Program-made: the position numbers and the translations under genes
In this document: positions 6,654-7,622 of the stretch, piece after piece
Layout of the letters: each line of letters begins with the position of its first letter
Numbering within the stretch: position 1 is the first letter of the stretch
NCBI GenBank assembly: GCA_016182435.1
Contig: JACPGN010000070.1
Location: 1-7,622, forward strand
DNA length: 7,622 nucleotides
Origin: Lentisphaerota bacterium
GTDB lineage: Bacteria; Verrucomicrobiota; Kiritimatiellia; JAAZAB01
Direction: 5' to 3'
The notes under the pieces: model-generated
What the model was told of the DNA's origin: nothing
The model's database searches: none
What the model saw: the letters and a program-made list of their open reading frames with translations, nothing else

Positions 6654-6731
6654 TGACGCGCGATGTCCGCTCCTGTTGTGCAACGTCTTCCACCACGTAA
6701 CTGACCCATTACCCGCAATGAGAATGCGGCC

Positions 6732-6760
6732 TTGACGCGCCCAGTGGCCTCCCGTATTGT
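6732..6760 (+). promoter_or_regulatory. Candidate promoter giving a leaderless transcript of the small cytochrome gene
   Basis: TTGACG (6732-6737) matches the -35 consensus at five of six bases. After exactly 17 bases, TATTGT (6755-6760) matches the -10 at four of six. The ATG at 6768 lies 7 bases after the -10, so the transcript would begin at or next to the start codon. This fits the lack of a clear ribosome binding site there. Confidence 0.35.
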
Positions 6761-6767
6761 AGCGAGC

Positions 6768-7172
6768 ATGCGGCTGAAAAAATATAGCCTCTACATCTTA
6801 TTCCCGGGGTGCATCCTGGTTGGCCTTGGTCTGGGAGTGAAGTGGGCAGCAGCTTCGGCACAGCCCTCCGTCGCTTCCGCCAAAGGCGCGGATCCGTCAA
6901 GCGGAAAAGCTTCCACCATCGCCAAAGCGGCTATGGAGGACAAGATGGAGGACAAGCCGGAGAAAGCCGCCACAACCCCGCTGAGCGCCGCCAGCAGCGA
7001 AAAAAACGGGGAGAACGCCATCGCCGTCGCGCCGCCGCCATTTTCCGAGGGAATTTTCCCCTGCTCGGCCTGCCATGACGAAAAAGAGAGCGTGAACACC
7101 ACACCGCGGCCATTGAGTTTTCACGACGATATCGTGCTCAAGCATGACGAAAAAGAGCGGCCGGCCGATTGA
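6768..7172 (+). CDS. Anchored multiheme cytochrome c, N-terminal fragment of an apparently broken gene
   Basis: Predicted 134 residues. MRLKKYSLYILFPGCILVGLGL is a signal anchor or signal peptide. It is followed by a low-complexity Ala/Ser/Lys/Glu linker (about 28-95) with a MEDK repeat (56-63). One heme c site, CSACH (99-103), follows the phrase GIFPC. The sequence SFHDDIVLKHDEKERPAD then runs into a TGA. In related small cytochromes I remember, HDDIVLKH is followed by another CXXCH and then the FGESYKLCGQCH region. Here that region is found in the +1 frame directly downstream. I therefore read 6768-7377 as one gene, disrupted by a frame change and probably a deletion. The start at 6768 is preferred to an in-frame TTG at 6732, which adds no signal-like residues and overlaps the -35 candidate. 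First gene of the plus-strand operon. Confidence 0.65.
   Translation: MRLKKYSLYILFPGCILVGLGLGVKWAAASAQPSVASAKGADPSSGKASTIAKAAMEDKMEDKPEKAATTPLSAASSEKNGENAIAVAPPPFSEGIFPCSACHDEKESVNTTPRPLSFHDDIVLKHDEKERPAD
7074..7157 (+). repeat. Fifteen-base perfect direct repeat inside the broken cytochrome gene
   Basis: CATGACGAAAAAGAG occurs at 7074-7088 and again at 7143-7157, 69 bases (23 codons) apart and in the same frame (HDEKE). The first copy covers the histidine of the CSACH heme site. The second sits exactly where the reading frame breaks. The A5 tract in the second copy is at 7150-7154. With four A's the frame would continue into the downstream heme region. Confidence 0.85.
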
Positions 7173-7377
7173 ATTCGGGGAATCATACAAGTTATGCGGC
7201 CAATGCCACGGCACCAAGCTGAGAGACTGGAAAGCGGGGGAACACGGCAAACGAACGGGATCGTGGTCAGGGCGGAAGGAATACCTGCTTTGCGCGCACT
7301 GCCACAATCCACATGCGCCGAGCTTCAAACCGTTAAAGCCGCTGCCGGCGCCGCAATGGCCGGAGGGACTGCAATGA
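7144..7377 (+). CDS. C-terminal fragment of the broken multiheme cytochrome c
   Basis: This 77-residue open frame overlaps the previous one by 29 bases in the +1 frame. It contains two heme c motifs, CGQCH (18-22) and CAHCH (50-54), within FGESYKLCGQCHGTKLRDWK and YLLCAHCHNPHAPSFKPLKPLP. It has no signal peptide and no ribosome binding site before the ATG at 7144. As a separate protein it could not be exported for heme attachment, so it is best seen as the remainder of the gene that starts at 6768. Alternatives are a sequencing or assembly error in the A5 tract, or an uncommon +1 frameshift. Its TGA overlaps an ATG at 7374 (ATGA) preceded by GGAGGG, the pattern of a coupled next gene. Confidence 0.6.
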   Translation: MTKKSGRPIEFGESYKLCGQCHGTKLRDWKAGEHGKRTGSWSGRKEYLLCAHCHNPHAPSFKPLKPLPAPQWPEGLQ

Positions 7378-7461
7378 GCACCATGGGAAATGGTTAATGG
7401 TTAATGGTTAATGGGAAATGGGAAATGGAAGCCGCCGCCGCGGCCGGAGGGATTGCAATGA
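7358..7461 (+). repeat. Duplicated ribosome-binding-site/start segment, 84 bases apart
   Basis: A 20-base segment at 7358-7377 recurs at 7442-7461 with one mismatch (C7369 to T7453). Weaker similarity extends leftwards to 7347/7431. Both copies contain GGAGGG, five or six bases, then ATGA. The two ATGs (7374 and 7458) are in the same frame. The first opens only a seven-codon frame (7374-7397) that ends at TAA in the heptamer tract. The second starts the Tat-signal protein. Confidence 0.8.
7384..7425 (+). repeat. Six tandem heptamers (TGGGAAA / TGGTTAA)
   Basis: Six uninterrupted 7-base units run TGGGAAA, three of TGGTTAA, then two of TGGGAAA, followed by a partial TGGAA. They lie between the two copies of the duplicated start segment, in an otherwise GC-rich stretch. 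The copies are exact within each type, which suggests recent expansion and possible length variation. Confidence 0.9.
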
Positions 7462-7622
7462 AGGCCTCGTCTCCAAAAAGCCAGCGCAAGCTCAGCCGGC
7501 GCGAAGCCCTGATCAAAATGGGCTGTGCCGCCGCCGGAGTGGTAGCGGCCTCGTGCACGCGCGGCACGGCCATGCCCAGCTTCCTGGAGCCATTCATCCA
7601 ACGGCATTTCCGGGAGATGGCG
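7458..7622 (+). CDS. Tat-exported protein, probably iron-sulfur subunit of a second redox complex (partial)
   Basis: The first 55 codons are visible, and the gene continues past the window. The start is supported by GGAGGG 6 bases upstream. Residues 12-22 (LSRREALIKMG) are a twin-arginine motif, followed by a hydrophobic stretch ending VVAASC at residue 33. VAASC fits a lipobox, so the product may be a lipoprotein. The sequence FIQRHFREMA that follows recalls, from memory, the start of 4Fe-4S dicluster subunits that accompany molybdopterin-type or NrfD-type complexes. No cysteine cluster is inside the visible part, so this is a guess from context: a small multiheme cytochrome lies immediately upstream and an analogous FeS/NrfD operon runs divergently. 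A molybdopterin-type catalytic subunit is also possible. Confidence 0.7.
   Translation, partial: MKASSPKSQRKLSRREALIKMGCAAAGVVAASCTRGTAMPSFLEPFIQRHFREMA

Larger units (their letters stand above)
6426..6767. other. Divergent intergenic region between two redox operons
   Basis: The 342 bases hold a candidate promoter for the minus-strand operon, a BIME-like element (6573-6653), a small hairpin (CCGCA at 6713-6717 with TGCGG at 6725-6729) and a candidate promoter for the plus-strand operon. No open reading frame here shows protein-like features. Both operons could be co-regulated from this region, but I see no recognisable regulator-binding site. Confidence 0.6.

Noticed and set aside
7384..7425. 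CRISPR array
   Set aside because: The 7-base units are contiguous with no spacers, so this is a simple tandem repeat.

Overview
The window (about 58% G+C by eye) is bacterial and most likely from the PVC group (Verrucomicrobiota / Kiritimatiellota / Lentisphaerota / Planctomycetota) or a similar multiheme-rich environmental lineage. This placement is an inference. It rests on the start of a Gfo/Idh/MocA-type oxidoreductase of a kind abundant in PVC genomes, on the dense cytochrome/NrfD gene sets, and on REP-like GTAG-hairpin repeats between genes. No rRNA, tRNA, CRISPR array or transposase gene was seen.

Layout. (1) 1-160, minus strand: the first 53 codons of a Gfo/Idh/MocA dehydrogenase. 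(2) 161-644: a gene-free stretch holding three inverted pairs of GTAG-footed hairpins (REP/BIME-like) and a likely promoter. (3) 645-2066, plus: a secreted or surface protein with nine YadA-head-like 12-13 residue repeats and a conserved C-terminal domain. (4) 2104-6425, minus: a tightly packed four-gene operon. In transcription order it encodes a membrane-anchored nine-heme cytochrome c, a four-cluster ferredoxin-type protein (PsrB/NrfC/DmsB-like), an NrfD/PsrC-like membrane subunit, and a seven-heme cytochrome with three membrane segments (NapC/NirT-like). (5) 6426-6767: the divergent intergenic region, with a fourth BIME-like element and candidate promoters in both directions. (6) 6768-7377, plus: a small anchored multiheme cytochrome broken into two reading frames that apparently lacks a middle heme segment. 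(7) 7378-7457: six tandem heptamers and a duplicated Shine-Dalgarno/start segment. (8) 7458 to the window edge: the start of a Tat-exported, possibly lipid-anchored protein, probably an iron-sulfur subunit of a second redox complex.

Working together (inference): the minus-strand operon encodes a complex-iron-sulfur-type membrane module with no molybdopterin catalytic subunit. NrfD would exchange electrons with the quinone pool, the FeS protein would relay them, and 16 c-type hemes in two cytochromes would carry them across the periplasm to or from an unknown partner. Its composition recalls the Nhc/Hmc/Tmc/Qrc complexes of sulfate reducers, but the arrangement looks distinct. A second redox operon starts divergently on the plus strand, and its first gene appears damaged.
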